From positions 1 to 64,000 of the forward strand of contig JBDLRH010000037.1 in assembly GCA_039800165.1 (NCBI GenBank): a stretch of DNA of 64,000 bases. The letters are read 5' to 3'. The notes under the pieces were generated by a model. The model ran no database searches. It saw only the letters and a list, made by a program, of their open reading frames with translations, and was not told where the DNA came from. The position numbers and the translations under genes are program-made. The stretch's first letter is position 1; every line of letters starts with the position of its first letter. Origin of the DNA: JBDLRH01 sp039800165. Its GTDB lineage: Bacteria; Pseudomonadota; Gammaproteobacteria; Burkholderiales; Burkholderiaceae_C. This document shows, piece by piece, positions 52,952 to 61,495 of this stretch.

Positions 52952-53688
52952 GCCCTCATGGTACCGCGCCATGCGGCGACGAACGCATGCGCGCTGGCGA
53001 GCACTTCGGCTGCTTCTCTCCCGGGACGGTACAGCGCCGAGCCGATGCCGAACCCGTCGGCACCCGCAGCGCGGTAGGCGGCCATGTTCTGCGCCGAGAT
53101 GCCGCCCACCGGCAGCAGCAGTGCATCGGCGGGCAGCACCGCGCGCAAGGCCTTGAGCACCGGCGGCGTCAGCAGCTCGGCCGGAAAGAGCTTCAGCGCG
53201 TGCGCGCCGGCGGCCAGGGCGGCGAAGGCCTCGGTGGGCGTGGCCACACCCGGCACGCAGGCCATGCCCAGTGCCAGGGCCTCGTGCACCACCGCGGCGT
53301 TGAAGTTTGGCGCCACCACCAGCTGCGCGCCGGCGGCATGCACCTCGCGCACCTGTTGCGCGCTCAGCACCGTACCCGCACCCACCAGCGCCTGCGGCAG
53401 CCGTTCGCGCAGCGCCGCGATGCTGTGCAGCGGCTGCGGCGAATTGAGCGGCACCTCCAGCATGTCGATGCCGGCGCGCACGATGCCCTCACCGACAGCC
53501 GGTGCCTCGCCGGGCGTGATGCCTCGCAGGATGGCCACCAGGCCGCAGCGCTGCAGTGCGGCATCGAACGCGGCGTGCCGCTGCGCGGCAGGCGCTGCTG
53601 CGGCACCGGGACGATCAGGGTGGTGTGTGCGGGAGGTGGGTGCTGGCATGGGCGGTGGTGAGTGAGGCAGGGTGGAGCGGGTCGCCAA
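52948..53688 (-). CDS. dgoA: 2-dehydro-3-deoxy-6-phosphogalactonate aldolase
   Basis: A class I aldolase (246 residues, or 233 from the inner ATG at 53649) cleaving KDPGal to pyruvate and glyceraldehyde 3-phosphate. Motifs: LVAILRGITPGEA, MLEVPLNSPQPL (DgoA-type, where Eda has TLRTP), GAGTVLSAQQV, ALKLFPAELLTPP with the Schiff-base lysine, and LPVGGISAQNM. The N-terminal 30 residues are low-complexity Pro/Ala, favouring the inner start. It overlaps the SDR gene by four bases and follows dgoK by 18. Confidence 0.9.
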   Translation of the reverse strand: MATRSTLPHSPPPMPAPTSRTHHPDRPGAAAAPAAQRHAAFDAALQRCGLVAILRGITPGEAPAVGEGIVRAGIDMLEVPLNSPQPLHSIAALRERLPQALVGAGTVLSAQQVREVHAAGAQLVVAPNFNAAVVHEALALGMACVPGVATPTEAFAALAAGAHALKLFPAELLTPPVLKALRAVLPADALLLPVGGISAQNMAAYRAAGADGFGIGSALYRPGREAAEVLASAHAFVAAWRGTMRA

Positions 53689-53706
53689 AGATGTGCGAAG
53701 CCTGCG

Positions 53707-54645
53707 TTAAAGGGCGCGCGCCAGCCCGATCAGGCCATGCCAGCTGGCTTCGTCGCCCACGCAGTGCACGGTGCGGTGTGGGCCTGCAGCCTCCGATGCG
53801 AGTTCCAGTTCCAGTGCCAGGGCATACAGGGCGGTGAGGCCGGGCGCTCCCACCACCGCCACGGGCTGCGCGGGCGATGCAGCCAGCCAGCCCAGGCCCA
53901 CACGCAGCTCTTCACCGATTACCAGGCCTGACAGATAGTCGGGCACCGCCGCCGGCGCCAGCTGTTGCATCAGCACGCGGCTGCGCGCACTGAAGGCACT
54001 GGCCAGCAGGCTGCCGCTGCGCCGCGCTTGCGCCAGGCCTTCGACGAACGCGCCGCGGTCAAAGCCGGTCTCACCCGGCGAACCCGTGGCGCCCGTGCCG
54101 GGCACGCCGCGGCCCAGGATGGAATGCTCGCGCAGCAGCGCATAGGCCTCACCGCTCAGGCAGGTGCGAAAGCGTTCGATGCGGCCGCCGCGCACCTCGC
54201 ACCACTTGCTGTGGGTGCCAGGCAGCACCACGGTGGCGTCCTGCAAGCCGAGCAGGGCGAGTGCGCCGAACACCTGCACCTCTTCGCCGCGCATCAGGTC
54301 GGGCATGCCGTCGTGCTCGCAGCGCAGCCCGGGCACGATGGCATGGCGGCCAGGCTCAAGCCACAGCAGGTGGGCCGGCAGGTCATCGAAGCCGGCCGGG
54401 CAGGGTGCGTAGGCCGCTTCGCGCCAGCCGTTGCGGCTGCCCACCATGCCCGACATCAGGCACAGCCGGTCACCGCCCTGCATCCAGTCGCCGCAGATGC
54501 GGGCGAACACCGCATCAAAGCCGCCGGCGGGCACTTTCAGGATGCCGTCGTCCGACTCGCGCGACGCAACGACCTCGCCGCCGGTGCCGATGAGTGCCGC
54601 GCGCAGGCGGCTGGTGCCCCAATCTACCGCGACCAGTTCGCGCAC
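53707..54645 (-). CDS. dgoK: 2-dehydro-3-deoxygalactonokinase
   Basis: A sugar kinase (312 residues) phosphorylating 2-keto-3-deoxygalactonate at C6. It has the N-terminal ATP-fold strand VAVDWGTSRLRAALI, the segment LCLMSGMVGSRNGW, VVLPGTHSKWCEV, and the lower GEEVQVFGALAL region, all DgoK features. No ATG fits; GTG 54645 gives VRELVAVDWG and follows the dehydratase stop by 16 bases. It is between the dehydratase and the aldolase, in pathway order. Confidence 0.9.
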   Translation of the reverse strand: MRELVAVDWGTSRLRAALIGTGGEVVASRESDDGILKVPAGGFDAVFARICGDWMQGGDRLCLMSGMVGSRNGWREAAYAPCPAGFDDLPAHLLWLEPGRHAIVPGLRCEHDGMPDLMRGEEVQVFGALALLGLQDATVVLPGTHSKWCEVRGGRIERFRTCLSGEAYALLREHSILGRGVPGTGATGSPGETGFDRGAFVEGLAQARRSGSLLASAFSARSRVLMQQLAPAAVPDYLSGLVIGEELRVGLGWLAASPAQPVAVVGAPGLTALYALALELELASEAAGPHRTVHCVGDEASWHGLIGLARAL

Positions 54646-54661
54646 GGCGCCACTCCGCAGG

Positions 54662-56401
54662 TCAGTGGTTGTCCTTGGGCACGAAGGCGCCGCGCTGCCC
54701 CACCAGGAAGTCAAGGTCGGCGCCCTGGTCGGCTTGCAGCACATGGTCGATGTAGAGCTTCCAGTAGCCCGACTTCAGCGGCGGCTCGGGCGCCTTCCAT
54801 TGCGAAAGGCGCGCCTTCAGTTCGTCGTCGCTGATGTGCAGGTGCAGCTTGCGGTTGGGTACGTCCAGCGTGATCTGGTCGCCGTTCTTCACGATGGCCA
54901 GCGGCCCGCCCGCCGCCGCCTCGGGCGCGGTGTGCAGCACCACGGTGCCGTAGGCGGTGCCGCTCATGCGCGCATCGCTGATGCGAACCATGTCGGTGAT
55001 GCCCTTGCGAAGCACCTTGGGTGGCAGCGGCATGTTGCCCACCTCGGCCATGCCGGGGTAGCCCTTGGGCCCGCAGTTCTTGAGCACCAGGATGCAGGTC
55101 TCGTCCACGTCCAGGTTCTCGTCGTCGATGCGCTTGTGGAAGTCGTCGCTGTCCTCGAACACCACCGCGCGGCCGGTGTGCACCATCAGCGCGGGCGTGG
55201 CAGCGCTCGGCTTGATGACCGCGCCGCGCGGCGCGAGGTTGCCGCGCAGGATGGCGATGCCCGCCTTCTCCTTGAACGGCGAGTCCATGGTCTTGATCAC
55301 GCGCGGGTCGAAGTTCTGCGCGTCGGCAATGTTCTCGGCCACCGTCTTGCCGCTGACGGTGACGATCTCACGGTGCAGCAGGTGCTGGATTTCCTTCATC
55401 ACCACCGGGATGCCGCCGGCGTAGCAGAAGTCCTCCATCAGGTGCTCGCCGCTGGGCTGCAGGTTCAGCAGGCAGGGCATCTCGCTGCCCAGGCGCTCGA
55501 AGTCATCCACCGTGAGCTGGATGCCCAGGCGCCCGGCGATCGCAATCAGGTGGATCACCGCGTTGGTGCTGCCGCCGATCGCGGCCAGCACGCGAATCGC
55601 GTTCTCGAAGGCCTCGCGCGTCAGCACCTGGCTGATGGTCTGGTCGGTGTGCACCATCTCGACGATGCGACGGCCCGCGTTGCGTGCCAGCACGTTGCGC
55701 CGGCCGTCCACCGCCGGGTAGGCGGCGTTGCCGGGCAGGCCGATGCCCAGTGCCTCGACCATGCTGGCCATGGTGGACGCGGTCCCCATCGTCATGCAGT
55801 GGCCGTGGCTGCGGTGCATGCAGCTCTCGGCCTCGAAGAAGTCCTGCAGCTTCAGCGTGCCGGCGCGCACCTGCTCACTCATGCTCCACACGCCGGTGCC
55901 GCTGCCCAGTTCCTGGCCGCGCCACTTGCCGTTGAGCATCGGGCCGCCGCTCACGCCAATGGTCGGCAGGCCCACGCTGGACGCGCCCATCAGCAGCGAG
56001 GGCGTGGTCTTGTCGCAGCCCATCAGCAGCACGACACCGTCGATCGGGTTGCCGCGGATGCTTTCTTCCACGTCCATGCTGGCGAGGTTGCGGTACAGCA
56101 TGGCGGAGGGGCGCAGCAGCGTCTCGCCGAGCGACATCACCGGGAACTCCAGCGGGAAGCCGCCCGCTTCGTACACGCCGATCTTCACCTGCTCGGCCAG
56201 CGTGCGGAAGTGGCTGTTGCAGGGCGTGAGTTCGCTGAAGGTGTTGCAGATGCCGATGACCGGGCGGCCATCGAACTGGTCGTGCGGCACGCCCTTGCCC
56301 TTGACCCAGCTGCGGTAGGCAAAGCCGTCGCGGTCCTGGCGGCCGAACCACTGCTGGCTGCGCAGTTCGGATGGTTTCTTGCGGCGTGGAGTGGAGCTCA
56401 T
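54662..56401 (-). CDS. IlvD/Edd family aldonate dehydratase (L-arabinonate type)
   Basis: A 579-residue Fe-S dehydratase removing water from an aldonate to a 2-keto-3-deoxy acid. Candidate cluster ligands are Cys61 (ELTPCNSHF), Cys129 (LMGCDKTTP) and Cys202 (SHGHCMTMG), and the catalytic Ser480 is in DARMSGTAYG. The length equals what I recall for the Rhizobium L-arabinonate dehydratase, and sugar-acid dehydratases of this branch also use galactonate or fuconate. With dgoK and dgoA downstream, a hexonate such as galactonate is also possible. The start is the ATG giving MSSTPRRKK. Confidence 0.88.
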   Translation of the reverse strand: MSSTPRRKKPSELRSQQWFGRQDRDGFAYRSWVKGKGVPHDQFDGRPVIGICNTFSELTPCNSHFRTLAEQVKIGVYEAGGFPLEFPVMSLGETLLRPSAMLYRNLASMDVEESIRGNPIDGVVLLMGCDKTTPSLLMGASSVGLPTIGVSGGPMLNGKWRGQELGSGTGVWSMSEQVRAGTLKLQDFFEAESCMHRSHGHCMTMGTASTMASMVEALGIGLPGNAAYPAVDGRRNVLARNAGRRIVEMVHTDQTISQVLTREAFENAIRVLAAIGGSTNAVIHLIAIAGRLGIQLTVDDFERLGSEMPCLLNLQPSGEHLMEDFCYAGGIPVVMKEIQHLLHREIVTVSGKTVAENIADAQNFDPRVIKTMDSPFKEKAGIAILRGNLAPRGAVIKPSAATPALMVHTGRAVVFEDSDDFHKRIDDENLDVDETCILVLKNCGPKGYPGMAEVGNMPLPPKVLRKGITDMVRISDARMSGTAYGTVVLHTAPEAAAGGPLAIVKNGDQITLDVPNRKLHLHISDDELKARLSQWKAPEPPLKSGYWKLYIDHVLQADQGADLDFLVGQRGAFVPKDNH

Positions 56402-56476
56402 GGCGAACGATCTTGGTGGTGGAACACGACCCGCCGGCAAGCCATGCGGGAAACCCCTGAGGAAGCAAACATATTA

Positions 56477-56487
56477 TGGTCATACGA
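56477..56487. promoter_or_regulatory. FadR-type GntR operator candidate
   Basis: TGGTCATACGA matches the FadR-subfamily operator pattern TnGTnnnACnA at every fixed position. It lies in the 111-base divergent gap between the dehydratase operon and the FadR-type regulator, and within a locally AT-rich stretch likely to hold both promoters. It would suit autoregulation plus control of the dehydratase operon. Confidence 0.6.
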
Positions 56488-56512
56488 TTGCCGGCAGTGA
56501 TCGGTAGTAACC

Positions 56513-57259
56513 ATGATCAAGAACGTCCACGGCAACACGGTTGACCACCTCGGCGAGAGCATCGTCGCGGGGCGCTGGGCCGCGGGCAGCGCGATCCCGC
56601 CCGAGCCGCAGCTGTGCGAGTCGCTGGGCGTGAGCCGCACCGTGGTGCGCGAGGCGGTCAAGTCGCTGGTGGCCAAGGGGCTGGTGTCCACCGGCCCGAA
56701 GGTCGGCACGCGGGTGCGCGAGTCCTCCGACTGGAACTGGTTCGACCCCGACGTGATCATCTGGCAGTCCAAGGCGGGGCTCACGCCCGAGTTCCTGCGC
56801 GACCTGCAGGACCTGCGGCGCGCGGTCGAGCCCGCAGCGGTGCGCCTGGCTGCCGAACGCGCCACGCCGCAAGACATTGCGCGCATCGAAGAGGCTTTTG
56901 CCGGCATGAAGCGCGCGGTGGAGCAGGGCGGCGACTATGTGACGCACGACCTGCACTTTCATCAGGGCCTGCTGCAGGCCTCAGGCAACCGCATGCTGGT
57001 GCAGATGAGCAAGGCGCTGGCGGCGCTGCTGCGCACCAGCTTCGAGATCTCCACCTCGCGGCCCGACGGCCCGCGCCGTTCGCTGCCGCTGCACCGCGCG
57101 GTGCTCGATGCGGTGATTGCGCACCAGCCCGAGCGCGCCGAAAAGGCGATCAAGGTGCTGATCGACGGCGCGCGCCAGGACATCGAGACGGTGCTGGCCT
57201 CGCGCAGGCGGCTGCCGCAACTCAACCGCCCGGCGCCGCTGCTCAGTCGCGCCGCCTGA
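56513..57259 (+). CDS. GntR family regulator, FadR subfamily (DgoR-like)
   Basis: A 248-residue regulator: N-terminal winged helix (about residues 5-70; PEPQLCESLGVSRTVVREAV then LVAKGLVSTGPKVGTRV) and an FCD effector domain with candidate metal ligands in THDLHFHQGLL and the later LHRAVLDAV. DgoR of E. coli is of this type and responds to galactonate. It is divergent from the aldonate dehydratase operon and 19 bases before the TRAP genes, so it probably controls both. Confidence 0.9.
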   Translation: MIKNVHGNTVDHLGESIVAGRWAAGSAIPPEPQLCESLGVSRTVVREAVKSLVAKGLVSTGPKVGTRVRESSDWNWFDPDVIIWQSKAGLTPEFLRDLQDLRRAVEPAAVRLAAERATPQDIARIEEAFAGMKRAVEQGGDYVTHDLHFHQGLLQASGNRMLVQMSKALAALLRTSFEISTSRPDGPRRSLPLHRAVLDAVIAHQPERAEKAIKVLIDGARQDIETVLASRRRLPQLNRPAPLLSRAA

Positions 57260-57278
57260 TATCGTTTTGCACCTGCCC

Positions 57279-57821
57279 ATGCACAAGCTCGTCGACCACT
57301 GGTTTCGCCTGCTCAACCTGCTGGTGGTGGGTTGCATGGTGGCCATGGTGTTCATGGTGTTCGGCAACGTGGTGCTGCGCTACGGCTTCAACTCGGGCAT
57401 CCTGGTGTCCGAAGAGATGTCGCGCTACTGCTTCATCTGGCTCACCTACATCGGCGCGATGATTGCCATGCGCGAGAAGTCGCACCTGGGCGTGGACACG
57501 CTGATCAAGCACCTCGGGCGTGGTGGCAAGAAGGCCTGCCTGTTCATCAGCGAGTCGCTGATGCTGTGGTGCAACCTGCTGCTGATCCTGGGCACCTGGA
57601 AGATGCACGAACTGCAGGTGACCAACGTCTCGCCGGTCGTCGGCATCTCGATGATCTGGATCTACGGCATCGGCTACGTGGTGGGCGTCGTGATGGCCCT
57701 GTTCAACCTGCATGTGCTGTGGCGCATCGTCAGCGGCCGCATCGGCGACGATGAACTGGTGCAGGTGCGCGAATCCGAAGACACGGTGACGGTGGACACG
57801 CCGGGCGGGGGCCGCGCATGA
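57279..57821 (+). CDS. dctQ: TRAP transporter small permease
   Basis: A 180-residue DctQ-type membrane protein with four hydrophobic segments. The family features are FGNVVLRYGFNSGILVSEEM near residue 28 and RYCFIWLTYIGAMIAMREKSH after it. It forms the small membrane subunit of a sodium-driven sugar-acid importer. The ATG at 57279 was preferred over a TTG four codons before. It overlaps the large permease start by four bases. Confidence 0.92.
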   Translation: MHKLVDHWFRLLNLLVVGCMVAMVFMVFGNVVLRYGFNSGILVSEEMSRYCFIWLTYIGAMIAMREKSHLGVDTLIKHLGRGGKKACLFISESLMLWCNLLLILGTWKMHELQVTNVSPVVGISMIWIYGIGYVVGVVMALFNLHVLWRIVSGRIGDDELVQVRESEDTVTVDTPGGGRA

Positions 57822-59116
57822 CGGTGGCGGTGTTCCTGCTCAGCCTGCTGGGCGCCATGGCCATCGGCATGCCGATTGCCTATGCGCTGCTGATCTGCGG
57901 CCTGGCGCTGATGGGGTTCATGGCCGCCACCGGTGCGTTGCCGGCGTTTGACAGCCAGATCCTGGCGCAGCGCTTCATCGACGGCGCCGACAACTTTCCG
58001 CTGCTGGCGGTGCCCTTCTTCCTGCTGGCCGGCGAGTTCATGAACGCCGGCGGCCTGAGCCGGCGCATCGTCAACTTCGCGATGGCCTGGGTCGGCCACT
58101 TCCGCGGCGGGCTGGGCTATGTGGCGGTGATTGCGGCGGTGATCATGGCCTCGCTGTCGGGCTCGGCGGTGGCCGACACCGCGGCGCTGGCTGCGCTGCT
58201 GATCCCGATGATGAAGCAGGCGGGCTACCGGGTCGACCGCTCGGCCGGCCTCATTGCCTCGGGCGGCATCATCGCGCCGGTGATTCCGCCGTCCATCGGC
58301 ATGATCATCTTCGGCGTGGCGGGCAACGTGTCCATCACCAAGCTGTTCCTGGCGGGCATCGTGCCCGGCATCCTGATGGGCGTGGCCATCGGCCTGACAT
58401 GGTGGTGGCTGGCGCGCCGCGAGAACGTGCAGCCGGCACCGCGCAGGGGAATGGGTGAGCGGCTGCGCATCAGCGCCGAGGGCATCTTCGCGCTGGCCCT
58501 GCCGGTGCTGATCCTCGGCGGCATGAAGTTCGGCGTGTTCACCCCCACCGAGGCGGCGGTGGTGGCAGCGGTCTACAGCTTCGTGGTGGGCATGTTCATC
58601 TACCGCGAACTGCGCCTGCGCGACCTGTACCGCCTGGTGCTGTCGGCGGGCAAGACCACCGCGGTGGTGATGTTCCTGGTGGCGGCGGCGATGGTCAGCG
58701 CATGGCTGATCACCGTGGCCAACATCCCGACGGAAGTCGCCAGGATGCTCGAGCCCCTGATGGGCAACAAGATGCTGCTGATGTTCGTCATCATGGTGCT
58801 GATCGTGGTGGTGGGCACGGCGCTGGACTTCACGCCCACGGTGCTGATCCTCACGCCGGTGCTGATGCCGGTGGTGCTCAAGGCCGGCATCGACCCGGTG
58901 TACTTCGGCGTGCTGTTCATCATGAACAATGCGATCGGCCTGATCACGCCGCCGGTGGGCACCGTTCTCAATGTGGTGTGTGGCGTCGCCCGCATCACCA
59001 TGGACGATGCCTTCAAGGGCGTGATGCCGTTTTTCCTGGCCCAGCTGGCGGTGCTGTTCCTGCTGGTGCTGTTCCCCGATCTGGTGTTGGTGCCGCTCAA
59101 GTGGTGGCTGCACTGA
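57818..59116 (+). CDS. dctM: TRAP transporter large permease
   Basis: A 432-residue DctM/SiaM-type membrane protein with about twelve hydrophobic segments. Signatures are FPLLAVPFFLLAGEFMNAGG, SLSGSAVADTAAL and SGGIIAPVIPPSIGMI, the last forming the sodium/substrate transport core, then DFTPTVLILTPVLMPV. Four bases overlap with dctQ. The binding protein gene follows 42 bases downstream. Confidence 0.94.
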   Translation: MTVAVFLLSLLGAMAIGMPIAYALLICGLALMGFMAATGALPAFDSQILAQRFIDGADNFPLLAVPFFLLAGEFMNAGGLSRRIVNFAMAWVGHFRGGLGYVAVIAAVIMASLSGSAVADTAALAALLIPMMKQAGYRVDRSAGLIASGGIIAPVIPPSIGMIIFGVAGNVSITKLFLAGIVPGILMGVAIGLTWWWLARRENVQPAPRRGMGERLRISAEGIFALALPVLILGGMKFGVFTPTEAAVVAAVYSFVVGMFIYRELRLRDLYRLVLSAGKTTAVVMFLVAAAMVSAWLITVANIPTEVARMLEPLMGNKMLLMFVIMVLIVVVGTALDFTPTVLILTPVLMPVVLKAGIDPVYFGVLFIMNNAIGLITPPVGTVLNVVCGVARITMDDAFKGVMPFFLAQLAVLFLLVLFPDLVLVPLKWWLH

Positions 59117-59158
59117 TGCCCGATGCTGTGCAACCCTGAAACCACGAAGGAGACTTTC

Positions 59159-60169
59159 ATGATTCAGCGCAGAACCCTGGTGACGGCTGCTGCCGGCGCA
59201 CCGCTGCTGTTTGCGGCCCCGGCCTTTGCCCAGTTTGCCGACCGCACCATCAAGTTCACCAACGGCGTGAACGAGGACCACCCGGTGGGTGTGGGCGTCA
59301 AGAAGATGCAGGAGATCCTGGCTGCCAAGTCCGGCGGCAGGCTCAAGATCAATGCCTTCTGGGGCGGCTCGGCGGGTGGTGACCTGCAGGCCACCCAGGC
59401 GCTGCGCGCCGGCACGCAAGAGATGGTGTGCACCTCCTCGAGCCCGCTGGTGGGCATCGTCAAGGAACTCGGCGTGTTCGACCTGCCGTTCCTGTTCGCC
59501 AACGAGCGCGAGGCCGATGCGGTGCTCGACGGTCCGGCGGGTGCGTACTTCACCAAGAAGCTCGAAGAAGCGGGCCTGATCAACCTGGCCTACTGGGAGA
59601 ACGGCTTCCGCAACCTGACCAACAGCAAGCGCCCGGTGACCAAGGTCGAGGACTTCGACGGCGTGAAGGTGCGGGTGATGCAGAACAACATCTTCCTGGA
59701 CACCTTCCGCACGCTGGGCACCAATGCGGTGCCGATGGCCTTTGGCGAGGTGTTCACCGCACTGGAGACCAAGACCATCGACGGCCAGGAGAACCCCTTC
59801 GTGACCATCGAGACCTCGAAGTTCAACGAAGTGCAGCGCTACCTGAGCGTCACGCGCCACGCCTACACGCCCTTCCTGGTGCTCTACAGCAAGCGCCTGT
59901 GGGACCAGCTCAGCCCGCAAGAGCAGGCCGTGCTGCGCGAGGCCGCCGTCGAAGGCCAGAAGGTGCAGCGCGCGGCCAACCGCACCCTCAACGAGCGTTC
60001 GCTCGCCAGCCTGCGCACCAAGGGCATGCAGGTCAACGAGATCACGCCGGCCGAGCAGCGCCGCATGTTCGACAAGGTCAAGCCGGTGTACGACAAGAAC
60101 GTGCCGACCATCGGCGCCGAGGCGGTCAACGTCGTGCTCGACGCACTGAAGAAGGCGCGCGGCGGCTGA
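59159..60169 (+). CDS. dctP: TRAP transporter substrate-binding protein
   Basis: A 336-residue periplasmic DctP-family protein with a signal peptide (QRRTLVTAAAGAPLLFA, cleavage near AFA-Q, about residue 25; a Tat-like RR is present). DctP features include the carboxylate-binding Arg in KVRVMQNNIFLDTFRTLG and TIDGQENPFVTIETS. The sugar-acid neighbourhood predicts a uronate or aldonate ligand. A GAAGGAG ribosome-binding site precedes the ATG. A strong terminator-like hairpin follows. Confidence 0.92.
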   Translation: MIQRRTLVTAAAGAPLLFAAPAFAQFADRTIKFTNGVNEDHPVGVGVKKMQEILAAKSGGRLKINAFWGGSAGGDLQATQALRAGTQEMVCTSSSPLVGIVKELGVFDLPFLFANEREADAVLDGPAGAYFTKKLEEAGLINLAYWENGFRNLTNSKRPVTKVEDFDGVKVRVMQNNIFLDTFRTLGTNAVPMAFGEVFTALETKTIDGQENPFVTIETSKFNEVQRYLSVTRHAYTPFLVLYSKRLWDQLSPQEQAVLREAAVEGQKVQRAANRTLNERSLASLRTKGMQVNEITPAEQRRMFDKVKPVYDKNVPTIGAEAVNVVLDALKKARGG

Positions 60170-60191
60170 TCCACCGTCACCGCCTGCAGAC

Positions 60192-60228
60192 ACGGCATCG
60201 CTTCCGCCACGGGGGCGATGCCGTTTTC
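60192..60228 (+). terminator. Intrinsic terminator or attenuator after dctP
   Basis: Perfect ten-base arms ACGGCATCGC (60192-60201) and GCGATGCCGT (60215-60224) with a 13-base loop, running into TTTT and then CC. It lies in the 76 bases between dctP and the enolase-superfamily dehydratase, so it should end or reduce transcription into the last gene. The short T-run suggests partial read-through. Confidence 0.75.
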
Positions 60229-60245
60229 CTTGGAGCGCAAGCACG

Positions 60246-61445
60246 ATGAAGATCACGCAACTCGAGACCATCCGCCTGGGCGAATTTCCCAACATCCTGT
60301 GGGTGCGCCTGCACACCGACGAGGGCCTGGTGGGCCTGGGCGAGACCTTCATGGGCGCTGCCGCGGTCGAGGCCTACCTGCACGAGTGGGCCGCGCCGCG
60401 CCTCGTCGGCAAGGACCCGCTGGCCATCGAGGCCCGCGCACGCGATCTGACCGGCTACCTCGGCTGGCGCGGCTCGGGCGTGGAGACGCGTGGCAACTCA
60501 GCGGTGGACATCGCGCTGTGGGACATCTTCGGCCAGGCCGCGGGCCTGCCGCTGCACACCGCGCTGGGCGGCCGCAGCCGCGAGAGCATCCGCATCTACA
60601 ACACCTGCGCCGGCTACCAGTACATCCGCAGCACTGCCAACCAGACCAGCTCGAACTGGGGCGTGGGCAACACGCAGGGGCCGTACGAGGACCTGCAGGG
60701 GTTCCTGCATCACGCCGACGAACTGGCCGAGTCGCTGCTGTCCGAGGGCATCACCGCGATAAAGATCTGGCCGTTTGACATCGCTGCCGAGCGCAGCGAC
60801 GGCCAGTACATCAGCGCGGCCGAGCTGGATGAGGCGCTCGAGCCCTTTCGCAAGATCCGCAGCGCCGTGGGCGAGCGCATGGACATCATGGTCGAGTTCC
60901 ACAGCCTGTGGCGGCTGCCGATGGCGCAGAAGATCGCACGGGCGCTCAAGCCCTTCAACACCTTCTGGCACGAAGACGTGATCCGCATGGACTCGCTGGA
61001 CCTGCTGAAGCAGTACGCGCCGCACAGCGACGCGCTGATCTGCGCGAGCGAGACCCTGAGCTACAAGTGGAGCTTCAAGGACTACCTGCAGACCGGCGTG
61101 GCCGGCGTGGTGATGCTGGACCTGAGCTGGTGCGGCGGCCTGACCGAGGCGCGCAAGATTGCCGCGATGGCCGACGCCTGGCAGCTGCCGGTGGCGCCGC
61201 ACGACTGCACCGGCCCGGTGGTGTGGGCCGCGTCCACCCACCTGTCACTGCACGCGCCCAACGCGCTGATCCAGGAGAGCGTGCGCGCCTTCTACAGCGG
61301 CTGGTACAAGGAACTGGTGACCGAGCTGCCGCGTGTGGAGCGCGGCATGATCAGCCTGAACGACAAGCCCGGGCTCGGCCTGCAGCTGCTGCCCGACCTG
61401 CCGCGCCGCAAGGACGCCTTGGTGAGGGTTAGCGCAGCGGATTGA
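60246..61445 (+). CDS. Enolase-superfamily sugar-acid dehydratase (galactonate-dehydratase-like)
   Basis: A 399-residue enzyme of the mandelate racemase/muconate-lactonising fold. Metal ligands: Glu217, Glu243 and Glu269. Acid/base residues: Lys173 in AIKIWPFD, His219 in VEFHS, the His319/Asp292 pair and Glu344. This arrangement is the GalD pattern (ligand-x-His, then His-Asp dyad and Glu) except that the first ligand is Glu rather than Asp. It would dehydrate an acid sugar to a 2-keto-3-deoxy acid for dgoK and dgoA. The exact substrate is open. It ends the TRAP operon after a hairpin. Confidence 0.85.
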   Translation: MKITQLETIRLGEFPNILWVRLHTDEGLVGLGETFMGAAAVEAYLHEWAAPRLVGKDPLAIEARARDLTGYLGWRGSGVETRGNSAVDIALWDIFGQAAGLPLHTALGGRSRESIRIYNTCAGYQYIRSTANQTSSNWGVGNTQGPYEDLQGFLHHADELAESLLSEGITAIKIWPFDIAAERSDGQYISAAELDEALEPFRKIRSAVGERMDIMVEFHSLWRLPMAQKIARALKPFNTFWHEDVIRMDSLDLLKQYAPHSDALICASETLSYKWSFKDYLQTGVAGVVMLDLSWCGGLTEARKIAAMADAWQLPVAPHDCTGPVVWAASTHLSLHAPNALIQESVRAFYSGWYKELVTELPRVERGMISLNDKPGLGLQLLPDLPRRKDALVRVSAAD

Positions 61446-61495
61446 TGCCTGTGCTGATGTCCGTGCGGGCCAGCACCGCCTGAGACGCGCGGACG

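Noticed and set aside
57674..60352. Minus-strand open frame of 892 codons opposite the TRAP genes
   Set aside because: It is antisense to dctM and dctP, rich in His, Arg and Gln without family motifs, as expected from third-position GC bias in the real genes.
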